This document shows positions 21,401 through 30,853 of a stretch of DNA of 64,000 bases, one piece after another (the stretch's first letter is position 1; each line of letters begins with the position of its first letter). The position numbers were made by a program, and so were the translations under genes. The stretch covers positions 554,015 through 618,014 of the forward strand of contig CABFPE010000348.1 in NCBI GenBank assembly GCA_900660155.1, given 5' to 3'. The notes under the pieces are model-generated. The model was not told where the DNA came from. It saw only the letters and a program-made list of their open reading frames with translations, and did not search any database. This DNA is from Hofstenia miamia (taxonomy: Eukaryota > Xenacoelomorpha > Acoela > Hofsteniidae).

Positions 21401-24400
21401 TCAAACAGTGACATCATTTCAATGCGTTTGAATTAGAAAGTGACAATATGAGGTGAACATAGACCCTAACCCGAGCTGACCCGAAACGTCGAACTTGATT
21501 TGACGTTGTGGATTTTTCTCCAATCAAATTATCATAAACATCAATTATTTTTTGACATAGAAACAGCAATTCATTAGAATTACTTAACGTCTTGGATCTT
21601 TCTTAAATCAAGCTGTGATTAACATCAATATTTTTTTAATAATCATTCTAATCTTTGTACCCGAACCCGACTCGGATCAGGTTTATCGGGTACCCGATGT
21701 CACTCCCTAGTTTGAATCAGGATTTGATGAAGTATACATAATGAAATCGTACTAATACTGGAAGACTGCTTGCATTGAATAATTCCGTTAATTCATCACT
21801 ATTAAGATCAATTTCAATAATTTGCAATTTTTTAGAGAATCTTGCTTTTAGGCTAAGCCAGGTGGGGTCTATAGATTGGATATCAACAATGTAATCAAAT
21901 TGCTTGCTTCTTATCCAGTTACTGTATTGCCTGGAGTGGGAAGGTCTTTATCCAATCAATTCGATGCTCTTGGCGTTAAAACGTGTGCAGACCTGCAAAG
22001 GGTAATTATCATTTTTAATGTTTACTGATTGTTATTGTAAACAATATCTTGTATTGCATGTCTAAAGGAAATTGCCTAAATCAAAATGTTACGGAACGTT
22101 TAATGAATTTTAAAAAAAAAGTGTTTTTAGAAAAATTTACTTAAAAAAATTTGAGAATGAAACTTAGAGCAATAACTAANACTAGAGGAACACAGAAATG
22201 TGTGACAGAGAAGAGAGCAACAAGAAAAGTAGAAGTAAGTGTTAAGTGTAGGCTATGTAAGAAAGAGTGTGAGACAGTAGATCATCTGATAGCAGGGTGT
22301 GAGAAGTTGGCGCAGAATGGTACACTGGAGTTTGAGCAGGCAGCATGGGTTAGAAGCAGGAGACAAGTGGTATGAGCATAAGCCAAAGGGCGTCATAGAA
22401 AATGAGAAGGTTAAGATATTGTGGGATTTCAACATACAGACAATCAAGGTGATAGAAGCACGGAGGCCAGATATAGTATTTGGGAGTACCAAAGTGGGGA
22501 GGAGTGGTAGCACAGAAGGCAGCATTGTTAGGAACAGCTAAAGTCCTGAGGAAAGCTCTCAGACTCCTTGGGAACTTATGAGTTCCCCGAGCTTAGAGGG
22601 ATACCACCATGAAGCTGTGATAAGTAATGAAATAATAATAATAAGCACCTATAAATTGCATTAAATTCCAAAATAGTNTAATTATCATTTTTAATGTTTA
22701 CTGATTGTTATTGTAAACAATATCTTGTATTGCATGTCTAAAGGAAATTGCCTAAATCAAAATGTTACGGAACGTTTAATGAATTTTAAAAAAAAAAGTG
22801 TTTTTAGAAAAATTTACTTAAAAAAATTTGAGAATGAAACTTAGAGCAATAACTAAATTTGAGTTTTGTATATATTATATCATGGACATCTAGATATTAT
22901 ATCTAGATTTCCATGATTATATATAAGACGTGTTTTTTTATAGAAACCCATTTCTTTCACACTACAACGGCCGGTCAACTACATTACCTATAACGGCCAA
23001 CCGGTCATTTTTGACCGGCACTAAAAAAATATTGAAACAATGATGAAACCGTCCATTTTTACAGTTATTGCAAATGACAATTTCCATTGTATTAGAGTGT
23101 TTTCCACACACAATTGTTTTACAATGACTGCAAAGTTTGTTTGTTTTATTTTCACATTTCTGGAAACGACAGGTTTTTCTCTTCAAATTTGGGGTTGTCT
23201 GTGTTTGAGTAGGGTCCAATTCGGGCAGATCAGTAATTGTTACTGGAGTTTCAGACGAATTGCTGGGATCAACTAGTTGTTGGGCCAAATTCAAAATTAA
23301 TTGTTTTCGGGGCAATTTTGTACCAGTTGATTCTTGGAAAATTATCCAGCTATTCAATGCATATTTGTCCAGCAGGTCATAAAACGCAACCACTGGCCAT
23401 CTCCGTGTAGCTGATTTCGTGCTGTATAATTAGCATGTAATATGTAATTATTTCGGGTTTGTGTTTCTCTGTGTTGTCACATTTTGGAGTAGAATGCATG
23501 GTAGAGAATAAAACACCGCTTTTTTGTTTTTTTCCTTGATATGCGACGGCCAATATATTTTCCGAGCGGTAATTCAAGCTTTTATGAAGGGGCTGTTTTG
23601 CTTTCATTGAGGGGATAAGAGATTTTGAAAATTGTCGTACAGTACCTACATAGGTAGTGCCCTGTGAGAAAAGAATTTTTGAAGTAAAAAAGTTGTCAGC
23701 CGTGACGTTATAACTCTTTTTGTAATAGGGCTCCATCAATGTTTTCACAACAAACGCCCCTACAGGTTCAGCATCTCCTCTAGCTGTTTCGGCGCCCAAG
23801 TATGTAATATAACGAACGAAATAGTTAGTTTGAACATCAGCGAGGACCCAATATTTCAAACCAAATTTGTCTGGTTTGTTCGGCATAAATTGCAGAAATG
23901 GGCACCGGTTTTTCATTGGTAGCAATTGCTCATCGATTGTTAGACTTGGATAGGGTACACATACTTGAGCAGTTGAGCAAACAAATTCTGTATATACTTC
24001 CTTAAAATGTGCATACTTGTCGGTTTCCTGGTGTTCCCGCCTTGTTTCGTGTTTGTCGAACCTCAAAAATTGTAAAATCGACTTGAATCGGCTTTGCAAA
24101 ATTGTGTTTTTCATCAATGAACAGCCGAATTTGTGGGACCAAATGTCATCGACGGAAGCCCGACGCAAACCGATTGCCCCCGTACATAAATCGATCCGAT
24201 AAATGTCTCGAAATCTGCTTTTGGTAAAGTTGATATCAAAACATTTACCTTTTTCTTTAGTGCAGGAAACAAAATCTTTTCCGCAAATAAAATGCATCAG
24301 GGTGATAATTCGTCGGATACAAACTGCTTGAAGAAAGGTTTTACGCCAGGGTTATCTCGGAGAATGTTCTCTGCTATTGGCCTTCCTGAAACGTTGAAAC

Positions 24401-27400
24401 TTTCTATTAAATCCCATTTCGTTTGGTCTCTTGATATCCACGTATGTTCATCAGGAGATTAACCGGATATTCCTTCTTCGACTGTTTCCAGGTCGCTCTC
24501 CAACAAGCCCGCTGTTTCGTTTACCTCTGATATTGCGGCCGTTTCCTGTTCAAAATCTGAACCTGCGTCATTCTCTGAACCCGAATCGTCAAGCTATTCA
24601 TGCAAAAATAAGGCTAACGCTCGTTGGGATGCTTCTCGGCGTGACATGTCTTGAGATATTGTGCGTAAAAGCAGTATAAGAGTTCGATATTTAATGTAGA
24701 TCTGTGGCCGGTCAGAAATGACCGGTTGGCTTTTAAAGGTAGAGGATTCCTTAATTGTCAAACAAATAGAGAGATCAAGTTATCTTAGTAGCGCGCGTTT
24801 CTCTAGTGCAGTTAGCTTAAAATACATGTGTGTCATGAATGTGAACATCAATACCGCTCCTAATTGACCGGTTGGCTGTTCTAGTGTTAAAAAATTACAG
24901 AAGACAACATTTCTTATATAGCGTGATTGTTTTTTCTAAAATTTTTGCTTGCGTATTCTAATTTTGACTGCAATTGATATCATTTTTTGCTATTTTTAGT
25001 TAGGGATTTCAAACCTTCGTAGTGAATTCGGTGGAAAAATGGGAGAGAATTTGTACAATCTATGTCGTGGACGAGATTCCAGAGAGTTGTCTTGGCAATT
25101 TGAGCGGAAATCTGTGTCTACTGAAGTTAACTACGCTATTCGTTTTACTAAATCGGAAGAATTAAATTTGTTTGTCAAAGAACTTGCAACTGAAACGCAC
25201 AAGAGGCTTGTTCAAGCAAAGATGCGAGGTTCTGTGATATCTCTGAAAGTGAAAGTTTGTAATTTTTTCTTTAATTATATGTTCCCTTGCAATAAATTTT
25301 ATGTCCGCTTTACTGAACATTTATACACATCGTTTCAAATATTGCCACTGTGTGTTAAATTTCTCGAGTTTAAAATTAACATGAATCTGATTTTGAATCC
25401 AATTTTAACTTTATTTCATTCTCTGTGTATGTTTATTTTTATTGCAGCCTATTGCTGCTATGGTTTTAGATATATATTTTGGACTACTGCTTTTGCTTTC
25501 CTAGTTAATCGTGTTTAGCAAAGCAGGTTAATCTTTTATAAGAGTTATTTATCATCAATTAATGTGCTCCAATAAATATTTCAAATTGTTTTGAACAATA
25601 AACGTCCATAGGGGTTGCTACATAGAGGTGATTTAAGAAACGGATAAATGCTTTATTCTAGAGGTACCGATTTTGTGATGTAGATAATTTTCGAAGTGGA
25701 ACCTTGGCTAATATCAATTCGAATTTTGAATGTTCATATCAGCATTAATTAAATCTCGAATTTCAACAATTTCGTTTGCTAAAAATATCAACTCGTTAAT
25801 GACCAAATAATGATCTCAATCTCTTTGTTTTATTCTTCAATACTTTCTTTACACATATCAATGCTTTCTTAAGCTCATTGGGAATTCTTTAGATTCGAAG
25901 TCCTTCAGCGCCAGTTGAACCATTGAAATTCATGGGACATGGTCAATGCGATAATTCCACTCGCTCCACAACACTTTTGTCGCCTACTGACAATTTACAG
26001 GTTATTCAAAGAGAGTCTCTTTCGTTAGCCCTGCAATTTGTCTCGCAAGTGAAGGACATCCGCGGTCTTGGTGTTCAAATCTCTAAGCTCTCTCCTCTGT
26101 GTATCAAGGGCGGTGTTCAGTCAATGAAGAAGTTTTTACAACCAGAAGCAAAAAAGAATCCTAAAACCTCTGAGGTCAAGAAACAAGCTCAGTAAATACT
26201 TTGCTTTTCTTTTTAAAAGTATTTATAAAGACTACAATTGGGTATTCATATCTTTATATCAGAATACTGGCTTGTTGGTTTATTGTACAGTGATATTTAT
26301 CAACATTTTGACTTCGAGTTTCATTGCTTCTGAAAAGCTGAAATTACGACCTTTGAAAATTTATATTTCATTCTTAATTCGAGCTCGGCCATGGCGGCTT
26401 CTGCCCTTGCCCCGGCGAGCATGAACGTAACTTGGTGTTATATTTCTAGAAAGCAAAATAGTTGAGGCTAAGTGTAGCTGCGATATTTCTTAGACTGTAC
26501 TATTATCTGAACACTAGGTATGGGGAGAATTTGAAAGTTTTTGCAAAAATCGTATCTTTTTTTTGAAAATAAGTTAATTTGTTCGTTTGTTCGTATCCTT
26601 CAAACACAGGATTAAATTTTATCACATATTCTCACCATAACGAGAAAGTACGCTTGTCTATAGATGTTTGCAAATAACAGGATCCCCGAAAATCTTAATA
26701 GGCTTCACAAAAATTGTTTGAAAATGTGGACAAAACGCTTTTTAACATTAAAGATACATTGGACAGTTTAGGGTTAAAATAGAGCTGCAATTGTCAATAT
26801 AGTTACCTTGTGTTTTGCCATTTAATGTAGTAATTTGTAATCGATAGGGTTAAACCAATTATTATTGATATGCTGTTCTCGGATGATGAAGTCGATGTAT
26901 TGTCAGACACATGTCAAGAAATCATTGAAGATTTAGATACTGAAAGTTCTATACAAAAGAAAGCAATCGAAGTCATTAGTCTGTCTGCTTCAGATGAGTC
27001 ACAAAAACATGCATCTTCTGAACCAACGATTGATCTTGATTTAGATCCGATTGCAGTAAGATTTTACGATTACTTATAATTTGTAATGTTTACACATTCA
27101 TACATTTATAGTGCGTTTGCATTTATTGTACAAATATATGGACATATTTGCTATGGAATTTCGAATGATTAAGTAAGATAATCATATTTCCTTAAATGTA
27201 ATTTAGTATCGCAAGATTTTTCAAGAATGGGTCAAGTCGTCCCCATTTCCTATAGATGAAGACATTGCCTGTGTTAGGAAGTTCTTCATTTTGTTCATTT
27301 CTAAACACCGGGATTATTGCACTGTTACTGAACTTTTACACTGCCTTCAAATCACAATTTTACAACGCAATTCTCAGGAATGGTCTGAAGCTTACAACTC

Positions 27401-27461
27401 TATTTATAAAGAGGTGTTAGACTGGACTGAATGTCATTTAAATCACAGAATCATCATTTGA
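18179..27461 (+). CDS. REV1: REV1, translesion DNA polymerase (dCMP transferase), nine exons
   Basis: REV1 inserts dCMP opposite abasic and damaged guanines and is the scaffold for other translesion polymerases in the nucleus. Exons: 18179-18475, 19129-19479, 19976-20236, 20283-20510, 21852-22001, 25000-25254, 25893 to about 26195, about 26848-27055, 27207-27461. Domain order is BRCT, the HSRLH N-digit, Y-family palm (DMDCFF, SCDE), fingers/thumb (LPGVGRS), little finger and a C-terminal Rev1 domain. About 765 residues, shorter than the vertebrate protein (about 1250); the N-terminal linker is short and no ubiquitin-binding motif was seen. All junctions are phase 0 with GT/AG except exon 7 to 8, which does not fit. 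Intron 5 holds a piggyBac element. Confidence 0.95.
19129..19479 (+). CDS. REV1: REV1 exon 2: end of BRCT and N-digit
   Basis: VMKPSWIVDSVNQGHLL closes the BRCT domain. Then DENFMDEFFGHSRLHQIATW carries the SRLH motif, whose arginine acts in yeast and human Rev1 as the protein template that pairs with incoming dCTP. Donor GTATTT after SSKK. Confidence 0.93.
19976..20236 (+). CDS. REV1: REV1 exon 3: catalytic palm, first acidic motif
   Basis: VFIHFDMDCFFVSVGLKNRT is the Y-family palm with its metal-binding Asp. IASCNYEARAFGIKNGM and AKQLCPKLSFLPYDFNAYK follow. The long loop found here in vertebrates is reduced to about 15 residues. The 46-bp intron after it is very short. Confidence 0.95.
20283..20510 (+). 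CDS. REV1: REV1 exon 4: second catalytic motif
   Basis: ISALSCDECVID holds the Asp-Glu pair of the Y-family active site. LSAGIGENLLLAKLAVKK is the conserved helix before the fingers/thumb. Confidence 0.95.
20511..21851. other. REV1 intron 4, with a possible MITE at 21455-21712
   Basis: AT-rich. Around 21455-21712 repeated CCGACCCGA/ACCCGA-like motifs occur in both orientations (GACCCTAACCCGAGCTGACC at the left, CCCGAACCCGACTCGGATCA near the right), a style common in hAT-type MITEs. The ends are not resolved. Confidence 0.4.
21852..22001 (+). CDS. REV1: REV1 exon 5: thumb helix-hairpin-helix
   Basis: Fifty codons starting AKPGGVYRL, with VTVLPGVGRSLSNQFDALGV, the DNA-binding hairpin, then KTCADLQR. 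Acceptor TTTTAG, donor GTAATT, both in phase 0 with the neighbouring exons. Confidence 0.93.
22005..22857. repeat. n-bounded duplication in REV1 intron 5
   Basis: About 180 bp (22005-22189) recur at 22680-22857 almost unchanged. Between them lie n (22190), a LINE fragment and n (22678). Same assembly pattern as at 1341 and 10021/10103. Confidence 0.8.
22191..22660 (+). pseudogene. LINE 3' fragment with zinc-finger and restriction-like endonuclease motifs
   Basis: One frame gives CRLCKKECETVDHLIAGCEK, a C-x2-C-x7-H-x4-C finger. A shifted frame gives LEAGDKWYEHKPKGVIENEK and ARRPDIVFG, with the PD motif of restriction-like endonucleases. This order is that of the C-terminus of R2/NeSL-type LINEs, which cut DNA with a restriction-like nuclease. 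The piece ends in AATAATAATAATAA, a plausible tail. 5'-truncated, frame-shifted, and bounded by n on both sides, so its real location is doubtful. Confidence 0.65.
22955..24890 (-). mobile_element. piggyBac-type DNA transposon in REV1 intron 5
   Basis: The right end is TTGACCGGTTGGCTGTTCTA then GTG and TTAA (24887-24890). The left end (about 22957) has the matching, mutated CACACTACAACGGCCGGTCA. Inner inverted copies of CCAACCGGTCATTT lie at about 22987-23010 and 24705-24735, giving the outer-plus-inner repeat layout of piggyBac. The intact TTAA is at the right only. The transposase is on the minus strand. It sits inside a host intron and does not touch an exon. Confidence 0.9.
22962..24643 (-). 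pseudogene. piggyBac transposase (broken)
   Basis: From right to left: MSRREASQRALALFLHE, an acidic N-terminus with two in-frame stops, WISRDQTKWDLIE, then from 24297 a long frame with SLTIDEQLLPMKNRCPFLQF (first Asp) and SYNVTADNFFTSK (second Asp). The segment that normally carries KGGVD..DQ with the third Asp is missing near 23430. After a frame change the protein goes on with VVAFYDLLDKYALNSWIIFQ and a Cys-rich finger (CENKTNKLCSHCKTIVCGKH), the C-terminal domain that binds the ends. About five breaks; no active enzyme. Confidence 0.92.
25000..25254 (+). CDS. REV1: REV1 exon 6: thumb and start of little finger
   Basis: LGISNLRSEFGGKMGENLYN joins exon 5. Then ERKSVSTEVNYAIRF begins the little finger that grips the DNA primer-template. 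Preceded by a 3 kb intron filled with transposon DNA. Confidence 0.95.
25893..26195 (+). CDS. REV1: REV1 exon 7: end of little finger, then PIP-like tail
   Basis: IRSPSAPVEPLKFMGHGQCD and VKDIRGLGVQISKL finish the polymerase core. The tail VQSMKKFLQPEAKK resembles the loose PIP/FxLPxx-type PCNA-contact motifs of Y-family polymerases (inference). The frame meets a TAA at 26193-26195 with no good donor. GAG|GTCAAG at 26175 is the nearest candidate but is phase 0, while exon 8 needs phase 2. Confidence 0.85.
   Translation: MRSPSAPVEPLKFMGHGQCDNSTRSTTLLSPTDNLQVIQRESLSLALQFVSQVKDIRGLGVQISKLSPLCIKGGVQSMKKFLQPEAKKNPKTSEVKKQAQ
26196..26847. other. REV1 intron 7 (putative), with a small GC-rich patch
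   Basis: AT-rich except for about 26383-26432, where AATTCGAGCTCGGCCATGGC leads a 24-codon frame (MAASALAPASMNVTW). No REV1 motif is recognised. Confidence 0.4.
26848..27055 (+). CDS. REV1: REV1 exon 8: acidic linker
   Basis: Acceptor CGATAG at 26842-26847, good donor GCA|GTAAGA at 27056. Translation from 26849 is VKPIIIDMLFSDDEVDVL, then Ser/Glu-rich. Low complexity and disordered, as expected between polymerase core and C-terminal domain. The 5' boundary is uncertain. Confidence 0.7.
27207..27461 (+). CDS. REV1: REV1 exon 9: C-terminal Rev1 domain
   Basis: YRKIFQEWVKSSPFPIDEDI, FFILFISKHRDYCTVTELLH and a last helix (EWSEAYNSIYKEVLDWTE) match the four-helix Rev1 C-terminal domain that binds pol zeta Rev7 and the Rev1-interacting regions of other polymerases. 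Stop TGA at 27459. Confidence 0.9.
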   Translation, partial: YRKIFQEWVKSSPFPIDEDIACVRKFFILFISKHRDYCTVTELLHCLQITILQRNSQEWSEAYNSIYKEVLDWTECHLNHRIII

Positions 27462-28182
27462 TGCCTCAATTTTGCAATTATTAGTTTGTAGACAATTTTT
27501 TACAATTTTTGTTTACTTTTTGTTTACATTGTTTCTATCCAAATCAACTTATTTTCTTAACGTCTTCATTCATTTTTAAGTGGATTTACCGTAACAATTG
27601 TTGTGAACATTGAAATGAGACTAAGTATACTGATTTTCAAATTCGTCCAAATTTTCATTTCAATTTTCTTAATGGTGATAGTTTTGTTCCTATTCTGTGA
27701 ATTGGCTGAAATTTAAAATGACGGAAAAAAATTTTAACGCTTGCTTTGCACATTCATTATTCCCGTTCCACCATATTATATTCATCGTATTTTATGTTTG
27801 TCATCAGTTTTATGCCGTATGAAGTGTTTGCGTGTTTTACTTATATTGAAAATTAGATCTGCACAATTTTTGATTCATTACCTAAGCCTTTTATAGGAAC
27901 AACATGTAGATTCATTAGTGGTGTATAAATTTTAATTAATTATGGTTTATACGTATTAAGAAATCGGTAGAAATTTATTTGGAAAATTAAGAATTTTAAT
28001 GTGATGCTTCTTTTAAGACATCCAGGATATATAAATGAGTGTTTCCTTTAGGTCTCTTATTGTTTTACATTAGGTTATGTAAATCTCATAATTTCCATGC
28101 ATTGTTATACCAGTTACTTAAAATTCTTGTGTAGGCTATAATTTTTGTTTCTATCTAAATATAACGTAAGGGTTGATTTCAG
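27462..28182. other. REV1-CEP19 intergenic region
   Basis: About 720 bp, AT-rich, no coding frame. It must hold the REV1 3' end and probably the CEP19 promoter or a non-coding first exon, because an acceptor-like TTTCAG ends at 28182. Confidence 0.5.
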
Positions 28183-28185
28183 TGA

Positions 28186-28440
28186 ATGAGAGATATTACA
28201 ATACGCCGGTGTGGTGTAAAATTTCAACCCCCTGCAATAGTACTTTGCTACTTCCAGCATAATCAGAATAAATTGAGACGACGCACAATTCCAATTCGTG
28301 GTGTTACAAACGCTTCTAATGTACAAAAACTCGCAACTGAACTTAAAGAAGAAGATTCGCATCATTCCTTGTACGTACGTGCGCTGGGTGATTTCCTACT
28401 AGAAAAGCTACTGACTGTCATTCGTGACAATCTTAAAGGG
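28186..28440 (+). CDS. CEP19: CEP19 exon 1
   Basis: MRDITIRRCGVKFQPPAIVL to DNLKG. The donor is GTATAT at 28441. Confidence 0.95.
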
Positions 28441-30817
28441 GTATATACATTTTCAAATACTTGATATTATTCAATTAATTATTCTGCTTATCTAAAAATT
28501 GGCATAATTATGTTATTACACATAGTGGTGTAGTCAGAATTCTTGGCTGGACAATGCAAGCAACAGCTAGAGGTAGACATAATTCTTATTAAAGGGCTAC
28601 ATGTTAGTATTTTTCAGTATGTTTTTTGCTGGGAACTTGACAAATTACGTCAATCTAAGATTAGTATTAAAAATAAAGCAAACTACAAGGGTATAGCAGC
28701 TTTCTTGATTTTGAGGCGAACTTCTTAAGTACTTCCATGAGAAACAACTAATTCGTGAACTTTTTTATGAAAGAAAGAAGCGATTAATCAGTCTTACCAT
28801 AGAAACCAAGCGCTTAACTTCTACGCATGTTTGCAGAAGCATTACTACAATACAGTAAAAATTGGGTCTACGAATAACTAAGCCTCTGCAATTGTCACAT
28901 TCGCCTACCCCTAAAAATTATCAAAATGAGAAAGAACATTTATTCTAACAAACATCTGCCAATGACTTCAAACCATATCAGTTTTATTTCATGATCGCGT
29001 TTGGACTGCTCGTATTGACCTTAGCTGTGAGCATTAAGAATTATTTAGCTTTATGAACCTGAGAGTTCCTCAAGTCTCTGCTCATAACTTTAAGTGAATT
29101 TTATCAGTGATATTCAATTAGAAATCGTATTGGCTTTGCTCTTTACTTACAATTGCGGCACCATGTAGAATACAGTTGCTGGTAACTGTTGACAAGCATC
29201 TCGTCTTGGGATCATTCGCAATTTCTTCCAGATTTCGAAGGCTTCCAAAAACGATTAAATTGTTTGTTATTGAGACAAAACATCAGTTTGACGTCTCACA
29301 TCGAACATGTGAAAGCCACGGTCATTTCACATTTGTGCTGATTTATCCCGAATATGGCGTGTCGAGTGGTCATTGATAAATGTTGAAATAGTAGAAATTC
29401 TTAATAATTTCGTTTGATTTGACCATCACTCCTAGGACTAAGTTAAGCTAATGAGCATGGCAATGCTTATAAACGGCATTTAGCATAAAGATTTTTTTCA
29501 TCATAATGAGTATGCATCAAGGAAGAAAAGTTCAAAATTATAATGAAAACAAAATTTACAGAATAGGAGAAGCAATTGCAATCAGTGGAATAGAATATAA
29601 CAATCACCTATTTAATAGACGAGCATAATTTAAAATTTCGAAATTATTCCAAGATCATTACATCAAAATATTATTTGAAGATGGTTGAATATATTCATCG
29701 AAAGCGATTAAATGTGTGTGTGTTTGAATTTTTATTTTGGAAATGTCGGAGTAGGTAGGTTATTTAAATTAAAAAATAATGTACTACATAACGAGTTGTC
29801 CTCAAAACATTGTATTATTCGTCACTTTACTTATAACCTTTCATTTTTACTAATACATTTTTTTCAAATCTAAACTTGAGAAAGCTCATACTAATAAGTT
29901 GTTTGTATATTGAATCATGTATTTTTTAAGCACAAGCTTAAACACCATAAAATTAATATCACTAAGGACACTATATTGGCCCCAAATCATTTTGTTGTGT
30001 TCTTAGAGGCATTTCTTGGAATCGTTTCTGCTGAGTCAGCTTCTGCGAGATATGATCAAAATGTTTGCCATACTAATTAATCTTTGCACAGACGCACTGC
30101 GCGGAAAAGGCTATTATACATAAAATTTGTTTTATCGTTGGATATCTATGAAGTCAATGTGGTGGTGAGGTTGAAGTAGTCTTCTCTCATACTATCAGTA
30201 CTTCACAAATCAACATAAAAAATGTATACGGATGCTTTAATATTGTAAAAACTTAAATATAATATTAAAAAACTTATAAAAATTTAATGAAGTTCATACA
30301 CTTCATTCAAGAAAATTTACACTAATGAATGTTTATGAATTGTGTTTTTGAAAACAGCAATCATATATATGTATATTTTGTATGCATGGAATGAAAAATC
30401 GTTATGCAAGTGAATACCTCCGGGCAGAGCGTCTCGGTCAGTTTTCGACAGCTGTTCTAACTAGTGCCAGAGTTTCCGGTGTTCTTACAGTTCTGATCTT
30501 CCAACACTACTAGGTCTTCTTGTTAAACCAGTTTCTTCTAATGCTTTAACCCAACGCTGATTGGCTTGGTATCAGGAATTCGACCGTGACGTGGAATGTT
30601 GAAGTGCAGGCGAGAGGTGTGCTGGGTAGCAATGACAGAGCAGTTATCTTCAAAAAAACGTGTGCACTGCAAAACCGCGATGTTCACCCGACCAAGGCAT
30701 GCCTGATACTGAAAACGGCAGGGTTTTATGCTCACAACGAAACCGCGCCCATCTTACCATCACTTCCACAACCCCTGCACGCGCCATTCAAAACTAGGGC
30801 ATTATGTATGCCGCACC

Positions 30818-30853
<36 letters not shown>

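Noticed and set aside
23017-23276. Plus-strand open frame over the piggyBac element (78 codons)
   Set aside because: Shadow of the minus-strand transposase, whose Cys-rich finger explains the openness.
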